64,000 nt of DNA from Siderastrea siderea. Its lineage: Eukaryota; Cnidaria; Anthozoa; Scleractinia; Rhizangiidae. The notes under the pieces are model-generated. The model saw nothing but the letters and a program-made list of their open reading frames with translations. It made no database searches and had not been told where the DNA came from. The position numbers were made by a program, and so were the translations under genes. How positions within the stretch are numbered: the stretch's first letter is position 1; every line of letters starts with the position of its first letter. The stretch spans positions 66,052,413-66,116,412 of the forward strand of contig OZ034967.1 in the NCBI GenBank assembly GCA_964030785.1, in the 5' to 3' direction. Shown one piece after another: positions 23,205 to 34,540 of the stretch.

Positions 23205-23232
23205 AAAATGGCGGACAAAAATGGAGTTTGAG
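23205..23232 (+). promoter_or_regulatory. YY1-like motif and tiny uORF ahead of GPN2
   Basis: AAAATGGCGG at 23205-23214 fits the YY1-type core (AANATGGCGG) often found near start sites of housekeeping genes. The same ATG opens a 7-codon frame ending at 23232, 51 bp before the GPN2 start. Whether it is in the transcript is unknown. Confidence 0.35.
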
Positions 23233-23283
23233 GAGGGGAGATAAGTTTGCAGTAAAAAGCTTTAGTAACTCTCCGTCTTTGGG

Positions 23284-26200
23284 ATGCCTTCGTTTGGCCA
23301 AATTGTCATCGGTCCCCCCGGTTCTGGTAAAAGCACATTTTGTGCTGGAATGAGCGAGTTTCTAACCAGCTTAGGGAGAAAAGTTGCGGTGATAAACCTC
23401 GATCCAGCCAACGAATCGCTGTGCTACAAGTGTGCTGTGGACATCTCTACTCTTATTACCCTGGATGATGTGATGGAAAATCTCAAACTAGGTCCTAACG
23501 GTGGACTAATATACTGTATTGAATACCTGGAGAAAAATATTGACTGGCTTGAAAACAAGCTGAAAGAGTTGAAAGGGCATTACTTTCTGTTTGATTGCCC
23601 TGGTCAGGTCGAGCTTTACACTCATCACAACTCCGTCAGAAATGTGGTCAGGCAGTTGGAGAAGTGGGACTTTAGAGTAAGTGAAATCCTTTGAATTGCT
23701 CGATACCTCACAAAAAAGGTCATGTGAACCATGTCCAACAACGCCTGCAGAAAGACAATGCAAATTGTCACTGGTGATAAGTTAAATGTTTAAAGTTTGT
23801 AGTTTCATGTGCTGATCAGTACAACTCTGGAGATGTGAAAGCTGGAGACTTTTTCCTTTTTGACAATGCCCCATCGTGGATGGGGTTTTCGGCTAAACTA
23901 CAGAATGCAGGGCCACTTACACACATCTCCAAACGAGCTGGCTCGTTTGGCTCGTTTGCTCACTGCCGAGCCAAATGAGCCAAACGAGCCACCACATAAA
24001 TACGCACAACACTTAGCGTTCAAATAATTCATTTCTCTTTCTTTTTATCCACTGCCGAGCCAAACGAGCCAAACGAGCCACCTCATATATACATCCAACA
24101 CTTGAGCACTCTCAAATAATTCATTTCTCGTTCTTTTTATCCACTGCCGAGCCAAACGAGCCAAACGAGCCACCTCATATATACATCCAACACTTGAACA
24201 CCCTCAAATAATTCATTTCTCGTTCTTTTTATCCACTGCCGAGCCAAACGAGCCAAACGAGCCACCACATATATACATCCAACACTTGAGCACTCTCAAA
24301 TAATTCATTTCTCGTTCTTTTTATCCACTGCCGAGCCAAACGAGCCACCACGTATATAATCCAACACTTGAGCACTCTCAAATAATTCATTTCTCGTTCT
24401 TTTCATCCACTGCCGAGCCAAACGAGCCACCAAATCTAAATGCCTTCAAAAATGGCCCTGTATCCTGTAGTTGCTCCGGGTTTTCCACAAAGGGAGGTTT
24501 GCCGTGCCTGTGAAGTGGGCCATTGACATATTTACAAGTTTCCTGCTTAATATCCACTGGATGCTGAAAATGGATCTACAGCTGTGCTAGCCCAGCAGTA
24601 CAGGGTAATAATAATAATGAAAATTTGTATAGCGCCTATCCGGCCCTGCCCTAGGTGCCTCACAAAAGGTGCAGAATGAATTACAAAGCTAAACACCACA
24701 ATTTATTTTACTACAATTTCTTTCTCAACAATCCTACTAAGAAAAGCCATACTAATCCTTCCTTAAGTTACAAAATGTATCAGACATCGTATTAGATACT
24801 ATATTTTAATTCCACAGCTAGCAGCGGTTCATCTTGTTGATGCACATCATTGTAGTGACCCAACAAAGTTTATTTCTGTTCTTCTGACTTCTTTGTCGAC
24901 CATGATTCATATTGAGCTACCACATGTAAATGTTCTCTCAAAGATTGACCTTGTTGAACAGTATGGAAAGCTAGGTGAGCATATTTCTGTTTTAAAAAAT
25001 TGTTTACAGCTGTTTATCTTAATCATTACCCCTACAGGTGGAGGCCTGCATATTCTTTCTTTCCTTATCTGGTTTCTTTGGCAGGAAGCAACTTAGTGTT
25101 ACTGCTCCCCCTCCACCCATGGTCCAGTTGGGATGCCAGTACATTGCAGGTTTACCCCCATTAGTATGTCATCTGTACCCATTTAATATACTGGTAGGCC
25201 ACTTATATACCTGGATAGATAAAGACAATGTGGACAAGTGGGAGCCTTCACATCAAATTGTTGATCTATGTCTTTATCAAGGGGTGGTCATTTTGAGTAA
25301 TTTATATGCAGCCAGATAGTGTGAGGACTGCAACATCATTTCAAGGTCTCACCTTAGCCTGACTGCATCTACTAATAAATCAAAATGGCAGCCTTGCAAG
25401 GCAATGGCTCTAATTTGAAGTGAGGGTTCCCTGTGTGTGGAGTAAAGTTTTCTTTCTCTCTGTTTACCCTAATCTTTAAATAGTGGTCACTAAACTGTTA
25501 GAAAAACATTTTTAAAATGTTAAGGTTACCAGCAGGGGTATACAGGAGGAACTGCTTGCAAATGATGTGGAAACACTTTGAGCTGTGTGATGCTAGAGAA
25601 AGTTCATCTCCTTCTTTACCTTCTTTTCAGCATTTAATCTGGACTTTTACACAGATGTTCTGGACTTAAACTATCTGTTAGAGCACATTAAAGATGATCC
25701 ATTTTCACAAAAGTACAAAAAGCTGAATGAAGCTTTGGTTGGTTTGGTGGAAGATTATGGTCTGGTGTCATTTAGAACACTGGATGTTCAAGTAAGTGTT
25801 GTGTAGGAGTTCGTGGATTAGCTACAAAAAGACTGGGATGGAGGAAGAAGGGAACTGTGTCTGAGTGACCAACAGAAAAAACAATGAAATGAAGTAAACA
25901 TTCTCTTTTGTCCTACCACCCGTCACTTTGATTCTGTATTTTCACACCCAGGATTTGTATTCATACTGTAAAATCCCTCTTGTAAGCCCTGGGCTTTATA
26001 ATACAAGTAAAAAAAAAATGTTTCAGAATGAGTAAGTAAGAAATAAATTAAGACTAAGAGATAGTGCTATCCAAATATGTTTTCCATTTACTCGCATCTA
26101 TAGGCTTTGAGGCTTCACAGTAGAACAGGGATTTTGATCAATACCATTATTTGGAACAAATTTAGTTTAATACTACAGTGGAACCCGGTTAATACGGACA

Positions 26201-29200
26201 CCAAGGGGACACGCCATAGTGTCCGTATTATCCGGGTGTCCGTATTAAGCGGGCTCTCAGAAATAACGCCACGGACACATGTTTTATCGATATAGACTAA
26301 AGCTGGGCCCAGTTGTTCAAAAGTTGGATAGCGCTATCCACCAGATAAATCTCTATCCAGTGGATAACGCAATTGGTTTCCCTAACACTTCTCCACTGGT
26401 GACTGGAGAGTGATTTATCCGGGGGATAGCGCTATCCAACTTTTGAACAACTGGGGCCAGAACTGTAGCTGTAACAAGTTCATCCTAAAGAAACCTCAGA
26501 ACCTTTGAAAGGTCATTTGCCATTTCTGTTAGGTTTTCACTGGTAAGATATTCAGTCACATCCTCCAGCATTATCATAGCTTCTTTCAGTGATTTGACTT
26601 TAAGCTCCTTTGACTCGGCATTGACCTCAACGACATCCTCATCACTGTCGTCATCTTGTGAATTCTGAGAGGTGGATGCCAATAAACTAGAGAAAAATTC
26701 CTCCTCCCAGATAACCAGTGTCCGTAAAGCGGGGTTGACGATATATGGGAGTTTGTGACTCAGGACACAGAAAGGTGTCCGTTGTCCATATTAACCGGTG
26801 TCCATACTAAGTGGGTTACTTTTAAAGAAAACGTATGAGCTTTTCATTGGGAGAAACGAAACTATTCATTATATACAGGTGTACGTATTAAGCGGGTGTC
26901 CGTAGAGCGGGGTTCCACTGTATAACATCAGTGTGATAAAAATTATTGTTCCTCCCTCTACTTGCATTATACTATCCTAATTTTCAATTTGAAGTCGTAC
27001 TTTGTTCTGTAAAATTAGAGGGGGGCTTATATTGGGGAGGGGGGGGGGCTTATGATCAGAATATAATTTGTGTTAACAGGTAGATGGGCCTATAACTGGG
27101 AAGGCTTATAACCGAGGGGACTTATAACTGGGATTTTATGGTATAGTTGTACACCCCTGGCCGGGGGTGGGGGGGGGGGGGAGTTGTGCGGTACTCAGGT
27201 GTATTAGTGACTGCCAGGTACAAAGACCTTTTTTGGGTTAGAAATTTTGAGTCAGAATATTTTGTTAGCTCTTTTCTAAATGAAATTGTGAATATATGAA
27301 ATTCATATATTTGAACTGCGGAATGAAGAAATAAATGTAAAGAAGATCCTCGCAGTTATGAGGATAACTGCATAAGTTGCATTCATAACTGCGAGGATCT
27401 TCTTTACATTTATTTCTTTTCTAAATGTTGATAAAAAGCGTACGCACCTCACAGTTCTCAGTTTAATATCAAACAAGTATCATTTCTGTTCAGTGTCATT
27501 ACAGAGAGAATTCCATTGTCACTCCAGTCAGAGGCATGATGAATTTATAGAAATTTGTCCAAGCATAGACTGTCTTGGACTTACCGGTACTTGGCTTTTC
27601 TTTTCATTTATATGCAGATAAAAAGGAGGTTTTTCTTTTTTATGCAGATGAAAAGGACTTTATTAAGGTTATGCTGGACCACTGGACTTTTTGGGGGGTT
27701 CCGTTTTAGCCCAATTGACTTTTTGGGGCTTTGTAAATTTGGCCTCTTTCGCACCTTCTATCACTAATATTCCTACGTACCCCCCCCCCCCCCCGCCCCT
27801 CCCCGGGGTTGAACAGAACAACACTGATATACAGGTGTAGTGAACTAAAATAAATAATGCCTAAATTTCACAACCTGATAACAACAGTACAATATTATCC
27901 TTTCTTTTACAAGCCAAAACAGCAAACAATTCGGTGTCCTACAGTGTATTTTAGAGCAAATTGTTTAAAATATTTCTGAAATATACAATATTTCTGAGCA
28001 TTTCCTTTGTTAGCATGAACACCTTCGTGTCCAGCCTCTGAAGACAACCCTTCCACCCCTTGCACATGTCCAGGCAAGGATGAAACATAAATTTGCCAAA
28101 GGAACACTTGTTTTTAAAGTCTTCAATTCAGGAAACCAGGACGTTTTAGTCCAAATCTGGGAAACTCAATTTGGGAAACTTGGCATTTCAGTCTTTAACT
28201 TTTATGTATCTCCCTGGTCAAGGCATTGTCACTAGTTATCATGACTGTTGTGATGATTTGATATATATTTTTTTCATAGTCTAAGGAAAGCATGTATCAA
28301 GTGATGAAATCAATTGACCAAGCCAATGGATATGTATTTGGTGGACTTGATGATAACAAGGGGAACTTTAGCCAGCTGATGTCTTCAGCTGTGGGAACAG
28401 ATTTTGAATTCTTCAGGTAATATATACCTAATTGCAATTAAATTGTCATGCAAAATTGATAAAAAAAAGATGAAAAAAGACAAAAAGGAATTTCATTACA
28501 GTAGGTGTGCAATCTACATTCGCGGATTTAAACAATTCTTTAAACTTTCATGTTCTATGTTATAATACACTGTACCTCAAACTGAAATCAACTGAGTTGA
28601 TGTCAGGTCAATTAGCCATTGTAAACCATAAAGAGTTCAAAAGCTGACAATTAAGGGTTAGTACTTAATCAGAGCAAATCCCTGAGTGTACTTGGTGCTC
28701 TAAGGAGTATGGCGGGGGAGAATTGGAAGGTTGAGGGTAGGGAAGACATACTTGGAGAAAAGCAGGTTGGGGTCAGGAGAGAAATTACATCTGTGTAATG
28801 GTAGTGATGGTTCATGTTATGAGTTCATCTTCTTTTTGTGTTAAAAGCTTTGTTATTGTTTGTTATCTTCTCTGAACAATGGACCACAAGCAGTTTCTCT
28901 TCCCTCCCAGGAAAAGTAACTAAAATACCTGCTGCATGGAAACCGCCCACTGAACTACTTGTGAATTAGCTGGTGCACCCCTACACAGTTTGCTGAGTCA
29001 AGTCTGTAGGTTGCGCTATTACCATGCTGAGCAGTTTTCGTTAGTTCTTTAACCCTTTCAGTCTCAGAGTCAGCTATGGAGACATTTAAGGTGGTTCTAA
29101 TTTTTGAGTCTGTGGATGAAATCCTATGGTGTGACCATTCAAATGAAACCTCTTCAGCAGTACTTTCGCATGGTACTATTCACATTTTAAATGTAATTTG

Positions 29201-29521
29201 TAGACTCTTAAAAGTATTTTAGAAAATGAAATTTGGGATTTGTCTTGAATTTATTTGATTAAATTAGGCACTCTTGGGGGTGAAAAGTTTAAAGGTCTGT
29301 GTATGTGCAAGTTACACCACCAACTGACTCTCTAATCTTCTAATCGAAGGTGGATTATAACACCTCCCTGCTACAGAAAACAAACAAATAAATAAATAAA
29401 TGAATAAACAAGCAAACAAACAAAAACAAAAACCTGGTGAATAATGTTCAGATTTCTTTACTTTTGCAGAACTGCGGCTGTTCAAGAAAAGTATATGGAG
29501 GGGGAGGAAGAAAAGACATAA
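23284..29521 (+). CDS. GPN2: GPN-loop GTPase 2
   Basis: Coding exons: 23284-23676, 24818-24974, 25631-25791, 28280-28416, 29470-29521; total 900 nt, 299 aa, close to the roughly 310 aa of human GPN2. Seen in the protein: P-loop GPPGSGKST (residues 10-18), the family-defining GPN triplet (70-72, in LKLGPNGG), the switch II-like DCPGQVEL (104-111), and the guanine-specificity motif SKIDL (172-176). Members of this family form dimers that hydrolyse GTP and help assemble and import RNA polymerase II; that is family knowledge. The start is the first ATG before the P-loop. The 3' part ends in an acidic tail (EGEEEKT). Introns hold a 92-bp minisatellite, a degraded SINE and a Tigger-like element. 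All exon junctions keep frame. Confidence 0.95.
23925..24435. repeat. 92-bp minisatellite in GPN2 intron 1
   Basis: Unit starts (CACTGCCGAGCC) fall at 24050, 24142, 24234 and 24326, exactly 92 bp apart, then at 24408 after a shortened unit. A first diverged unit precedes at about 23958. Each unit carries one or two tandem copies of the 9-mer GAGCCAAAC. The first end also has the inverse motif (GGCTCGTTTGGCTCGTTTG), so the left edge can fold into a hairpin. Confidence 0.9.
25040..25245. repeat. Degraded copy of the SINE family seen at 43.0 and 52.1 kb
   Basis: It aligns by eye to the other two copies: GAAGCAACT, then CTCCCCCT, GTACATTGCAGGTTTACCCCC, GTACCCATTTA, ACCTGGATAGATAAAGACAATG. It is much more diverged and lacks the tRNA-like head. 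It lies in GPN2 intron 2. Confidence 0.55.
26176..26920 (-). mobile_element. Tigger/pogo-like DNA transposon remnant (745 bp)
   Basis: The left end is CAGTGGAACCCGG and the right end, as reverse complement, is CAGTGGAACCCCGC, each flanked by TA, as in Tc1/mariner-pogo elements. Internal subterminal copies of GTGTCCGTATTAAGCGGG occur near both ends. The minus strand has an open frame, 26682-26485, whose end ([20 protein letters not shown]) resembles the acidic/coiled C-terminus of Tigger transposases, with the catalytic part missing. It lies in GPN2 intron 3 and contains a nested MITE. Confidence 0.7.
26304..26459. mobile_element. 155-bp MITE nested in the Tigger remnant
   Basis: Ends are near-perfect inverted repeats: GGCCCAGTTGTTCAAAAGTT at the left and the same, with one change, as reverse complement at the right. 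Both continue into GGATAGCGCTATCC. No coding content. Its position shows it inserted after the Tigger element. Confidence 0.75.
27326..27418. repeat. Perfect hairpin with 36-bp arms
   Basis: The segment AAGAAATAAATGTAAAGAAG...CTCGCAGTTATGA (27326-27361) is repeated as its reverse complement from 27383. The loop of about 21 nt contains a further AACTGC. It lies in GPN2 intron 3. Part of the arm (GATCNTCGCAGTTAT) recurs beside the tRNA-like repeat at 44.3 kb. Confidence 0.8.
29050..29305. repeat. Dispersed repeat (copies near 41.48 and 49.80 kb)
   Basis: The segment GGTGGTTCTAA...GTGTGACCATTCAAATGAAA...CTCTTCAGCAGTACTTTC has diverged relatives at about 41472-41580 and 49800-49960. Ends TTAACCCTTTCAG and CACCCCC/TTTAAA suggest a MITE with a TTAA-like site, but this is weak. 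Confidence 0.45.
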
Positions 29522-30021
29522 TTAATGCAGACCAATTCTCGGCAACAAAGTGCGAAACAGAAACTGCCACCTTGCCACAGGGAAACGAGACTTAATGTGC
29601 TTGAGTTTCTGTGTCTTGTGGGTAGACTGCGAGTGGAATGATATACGGATACTTATATTAAAAACACAACTGTATAAAAACAAGAACTGACTTTTAGCAC
29701 GAAAATTCACCATGTGTTTCTAAAGGTCAATCTACGAGCCTCATGGCTAACCCAGTTGCGCACAAGCATACATGGTTCCGTTTCTCAAGTTTACAGCAAT
29801 TCTAAAAACGTTCAAATCCTGAACGTTCGTTGGTGTTCGTTTATACACTTGGGCCCATTTTTGCAAAGCATGATTAAGGAAAATCATTATTGTATGGCTC
29901 TCACTGTGAATTCAATGAAGATTTCTGACTCTGACAAAATTTATTGAAGGCAGTGCGGACAAACAATCCCTAATGAGGAGGCCGTCCACCACTTCTATCT
30001 GCTTCTATCTTTTTTTTTATG
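29522..30021. other. 3' flank of GPN2, no gene recognised
   Basis: Presumed 3' UTR and intergenic sequence. Nothing recognisable apart from short open frames. Confidence 0.35.
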
Positions 30022-30745
30022 TCACTTTAACTGCTCAAAGCGACGTTCCTCACCAGTGGTCATGTTCCTTAAGACTAGTTTCAAGGAGCCGGGAAAGCCG
30101 TATCTAAACAGTCTGAAATCTAACTCGAAGATGTGACCGAGTTTAAATATTTCGTCTCTTGTAAGCTGGGAATAGTGTTCGAACTTGTATGGCCGCGATT
30201 GGGAGAGGCTAATCATCGACGTCGATTATCTTCAAAACCTGGCGTGCTTCCTTGGCCAGGATTTCAGTGTGACAAATCAAATCGTAGTCACTTTACGTGG
30301 GCAGATAAGCTTGTAAGGACGCCAGTGTTAGCTCATTATCTTTTCCGAGTGTCTGGGCTTATCTTCCTAAACCATTCGTATTCTATTTCCCTCATTTTGT
30401 GCATTTAGGCGGGTAGAAGGCGTAATAACGGCTCGCCTACAAACACAACTTTGTAGTTAGTGGCCAGAATTGTCTTTCTCTCAGCTGGCGAATAATCTTG
30501 CAGCTGTAAGAATATTTCTATTCTATAAGGGTCGCCCTTTAGGGAGGTACCGTTATGCTTCGTTTGTTTAACAACCTTTTCTGGGTTGTACATACAATTT
30601 TGGGTATACAGCAAAATATCAGCTTCAAGTCTTAGATAATGATAAAGCGAGAGAAGTCACCCTTTTCTGTGAAGTTAGTGTTGGGTGGTTTTAAGGCATT
30701 GTTCGCGCAGAATTTGCTTTCTCTTTGCAAAAAGTCGGACACCCA
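30022..30745 (-). pseudogene. Broken carbohydrate sulfotransferase copy
   Basis: Read on the minus strand, pieces of the intact sulfotransferase at 35.9-36.7 kb appear in the right order but in different frames. There is an N-terminal piece (LKPPNTNFTEKGDFSRFIII), then a piece ending KVVFVGEPLLRLL that corresponds to the 3'-phosphosulfate-binding region, then fragments around 30400-30240 with in-frame stops, and finally YSQLTRDEIFKLGHIFELDF to the C-terminus (30216-30022). A key Arg of the FVREPFER motif is replaced by Gly, and much of the region between the binding motif and the HWRSYEL segment is missing. It has no signal-anchor exon. Several frameshifts and stops make it a clear pseudogene, probably an inverted duplicate. 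Confidence 0.85.
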
Positions 30746-33534
30746 AAAATCCTTTTTAAACTGAGAAAAAATGCACAATGAAAATATCAAATATAAAATG
30801 CAATAAAATATCAAAGTTACATTGGGCAGTTTAGCATACTCTTAATAGTGTGCTCCACTTAACTGATCCAAACTGGTCATTGTTTTCAGCCACAAGTTCG
30901 TCAGTTCGTTTCCAACATGGAAACGACTTGTTTGTTGCTACGGAAACATCACCCAAATTTTCAAAAGAGCAACTAGATTACAGCTCCAACTGTCATTCAA
31001 ATTACACTAATCGAACTTTGGTCAGAAAAAGCTCCAACAATAACACTAAAAAGTCAGACTACGAAAGTTGAACCTCTCTGTAAGCCATTATCTCCCTTAA
31101 ACAGCCAAATTCTGTTTCAATCAGTTTTTGTCGGATATCTTGGTCAAACATAAGCTCAAAACATCTGTGCGGCCACTCACGAGATTCAAACAGTTTATTT
31201 TTAAAACTTTAATTTGTCGTCAGGTAAATTTTTATCCAAAAGAGGTTTACTTATCGAAAAGCCAAGACATACGAAGATCTCAATGAAGATTAAACGCTTC
31301 TTGTAGCTTGAATGATAGAATCCAGTCAAGAGGGATCCTGAACTTAAGAAGAAAGAATAGATTAAATAAAGCGACTGTCAGCTATTTACACTTTGAAAAG
31401 CCAATAATTACATTTACATAAACGAAAGCCCAAGAACAATGGCCCAGTTTTGTTCAAGACACTCTACGAGTGCAGCGAAAACTTTAGCCACGAATGGCCA
31501 GGATGGAAATAGATTACAGCTTGAAAACGCTGGGCCAACTTGTTCAGGTTCAGCTGTTTACTTGGGTCTTGTAATAATCGCCAAAACGCAGTATTATGGT
31601 TTGATCTCTTTGCAAAAACTCGCTATTTTCCTCTCGATGGAGTTCAAGTAGCGTTTTTGTGTGTGAGCTAAGGTAATTAATCATATTCCCTATACTGTCG
31701 CTTATTTTTAAGAGAAGTAGTTAGCTTTGTCATTAAACAAGAAAACTTGTGGTTAATCAACCATGGTCCCTTATAAGCCGGATTTGTACAGTTGTGAGAC
31801 TTGTTGGCACCTACACTCACTGATTTTTGTAGTGGGTATTAAGGTTTCTCTTGTAAATCAAGTCTTAGGCATTTTTTCACTTCTGATCACCGCTAAATGT
31901 TTTGATTCGACAAAATTAACCTAGTGTAGACTCTAGCGTTTTTGTTCCATCTTTGTACGAGCTAGATTTCAAATGCACGAATTCGCGTATTCTGTGTTAG
32001 CACAGTCACAGATGTTTCAATTACACGGTCATAACAAATATACCTATAGTTATACGCGTAATTTACTTTCCCGTTTTATCCAGAAAAGGCTATAAAAAGC
32101 CCCAGGAACTCCACAACCCGAAATAAATGCCCCATTTATCAGTACCGGCATTCGGAGAAACCTCTTTGAGGAAAATACAATATTCTTTCCTGGAATAATT
32201 AATTCGTTCGTTTGAGCAGCAGTTTGAGCCCTTTAAACGGTCCAGTCCATTTGAATCGAATGTTCCAAAGCTTTCCCATTTGTTTTCACCTTTAAATGGC
32301 GTATTTTGATCCGTATAATGTCCAAAACCCTGGTGAAAATTGTTGCATACAACAATCGGTCGCGCCCCCATTTTTTTTAAAGGATCCGCTAAAACCTCCA
32401 AATTTTGGCGCCATGGAGGCATTGCAAACCCTTGTCCCCAAGAAAACCATGGTCAAAACTTAAGCCCTCTCCGTCCCCACCCCCATAGGATATCATTAAG
32501 CAACCAATCAGTTAGTCGTGACCTTGAACAACGTACTACGACGAAACTTACGTAGAACTATAAGACGGTGCCCTACAGGCCTGTCTTGATAATTAAATCT
32601 TTCATAAGAGACGAAGGTTACCGGGGTAATTTAACTTTAATATTCAAATTGTATGCAATTCTGTTAGGGCTTTCGAGGAAGCTCTAACAGAACTGTCGTT
32701 CACATATATTTATAAGTCGTAATAAGCCGTAAGAGTTTGATTAATGTTGGAAGGACAATTGTATGTCACCTGCAAGTAACTGGCTACGAATCAAAAATGG
32801 CCTGCTCGTGCTCATTACGGTGCAAAACTTAGTTCATGCTGTCAAAGATGTTATGCTTGTGCGCAGTGTTGGTATACTCCAAACAAAATCTGAATATGGC
32901 ATCCAACAAGAGTTTGTTTTAGAGTATTTCAGTCATATGTAAAATTAAAAAAAAAAGAATGAATCAACCTAAGTAAAGATCAGTCAGTGAACTTTTAGGA
33001 TTAGTAAAGCTAGGTTTACCACAAATCGGCTTCTCAAAAACTGATTAATTTAAACAGCTTTGAAAATTGCTTGTCATCTAGTTTTATTTAGAACTTCCAA
33101 TATTGTCGCCGAAAACGTATAGATTCTCTGGTGTTTTTGCAATTTAAAGAGCAAACTATTGCAGCCCTTTGTTCAAGAGAAATACCTGTTAGTTAAATGT
33201 GTATTGGTTTTAAAGACAGCTTGCGCCTCTCGCCATTTTTAAAGGTGTTAACCACGCAATTGTGAATCACAAACCTTCTCGCCGCGTGATATAATAGAAC
33301 TCGTTTTTTTTTTTCACAAAAGATAATGATAGTGATAATAATAATGATAATGATAATGATCAGTGAATGATTGATGCTAGTCCAATCGGTCATCCTAAGT
33401 GAATACAACATGCAAACTACGTGATCACATTTATTTTCTTGCTAACCGATAACTTTTCTCCTTGTTGGAACTGACTTTCTTCATGACAAGGCAATTCACT
33501 GTTAACCGATAAAGGCGTTACACTCTCCAGTGAA
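30746..33534. other. Intergenic; one unassigned minus-strand frame
   Basis: AT-rich. A 110-codon minus-strand frame (32422-32090) has a balanced amino-acid composition, but I recognise no family and see no splice context. A short (AATGAT)n-like run lies at about 33329-33360. No RNA gene seen. Confidence 0.35.
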
Positions 33535-34506
33535 ATGTTTTTGTCATCCCTCCGAAGAGCTCTGATGGTTGGAAAATCTCTCCCTCGTTCACCATACAAG
33601 AAGCGTTGTGTACTTATCGTGATTCTGTTCACAGTGTGTCTTGGTTTTTGGACTTCCGACAAATTATTGAATCAGCAGTCTTCTGAAGGTAAACTGATGC
33701 AGCACTGGGGCGTCTTATTGATTAATTAAGCTCGCCATTTACTTAGCTTAGTAAGGGACACATTTAGAAAGGTCTTTCTGTCGTCTATTCGCTCTGCATT
33801 ATTCGATCATCTAGCCTTCCTTATCCGCGTTTTCTTTTTCGGCCCCTCCTTGTGCAAGTTGTTGTCGATGTTTCGCTGCAATCATCTTATATATTCTATC
33901 CTCCTCATTTTTTCCTCCCCTTGACAGCTGCGCTGAGTGTTTTCTTATCCTATCCTTCAGTGATTATTTGTAGGCCTTCGTCTCTTTTCACAAACTTTCA
34001 CAAACTTTCGTTTTTTTTGCGGCTGTCAGACGGTATTTTAATTCAAGACGAGCGCAATCTTGAAAATTCCCTCGGGTCATGCTAGGATTGTTCATCATTG
34101 GGGGTGGTCCGATGAAACATCTCGCTGGTTTTATTTATTTATTTATTTATTTGTTCGTTTTTTAAATCTAATTGTTAAAAGTCCTTGATTCTTGTCACTT
34201 GTAATTCAGCTCAATCCCCTGCATGCTCAAAGATACCGTTACGTTGTTTTTTTATTAATAAGAACTTATGAGGCTCTATGTTTTACCATGCACTGTTTGA
34301 TAAATTTGTACAATGTGAGAATCGTGTAAATGACAGTTTTATCGGACTGTGAACATTTTTGTCTTTTTCCTATTATGGTCATCACGTGACATTCTGATGT
34401 GCTCGAGACGAGTTTAGTGTCGAATCGTGAGAACTGAAGTTTGTCGAGTCGAGTTGTAGAGTAGGGAGAGTCGAGTCGAATCCAGTTGAAGTGGACAAGA
34501 GGGTTT

Positions 34507-34540
<34 letters not shown>

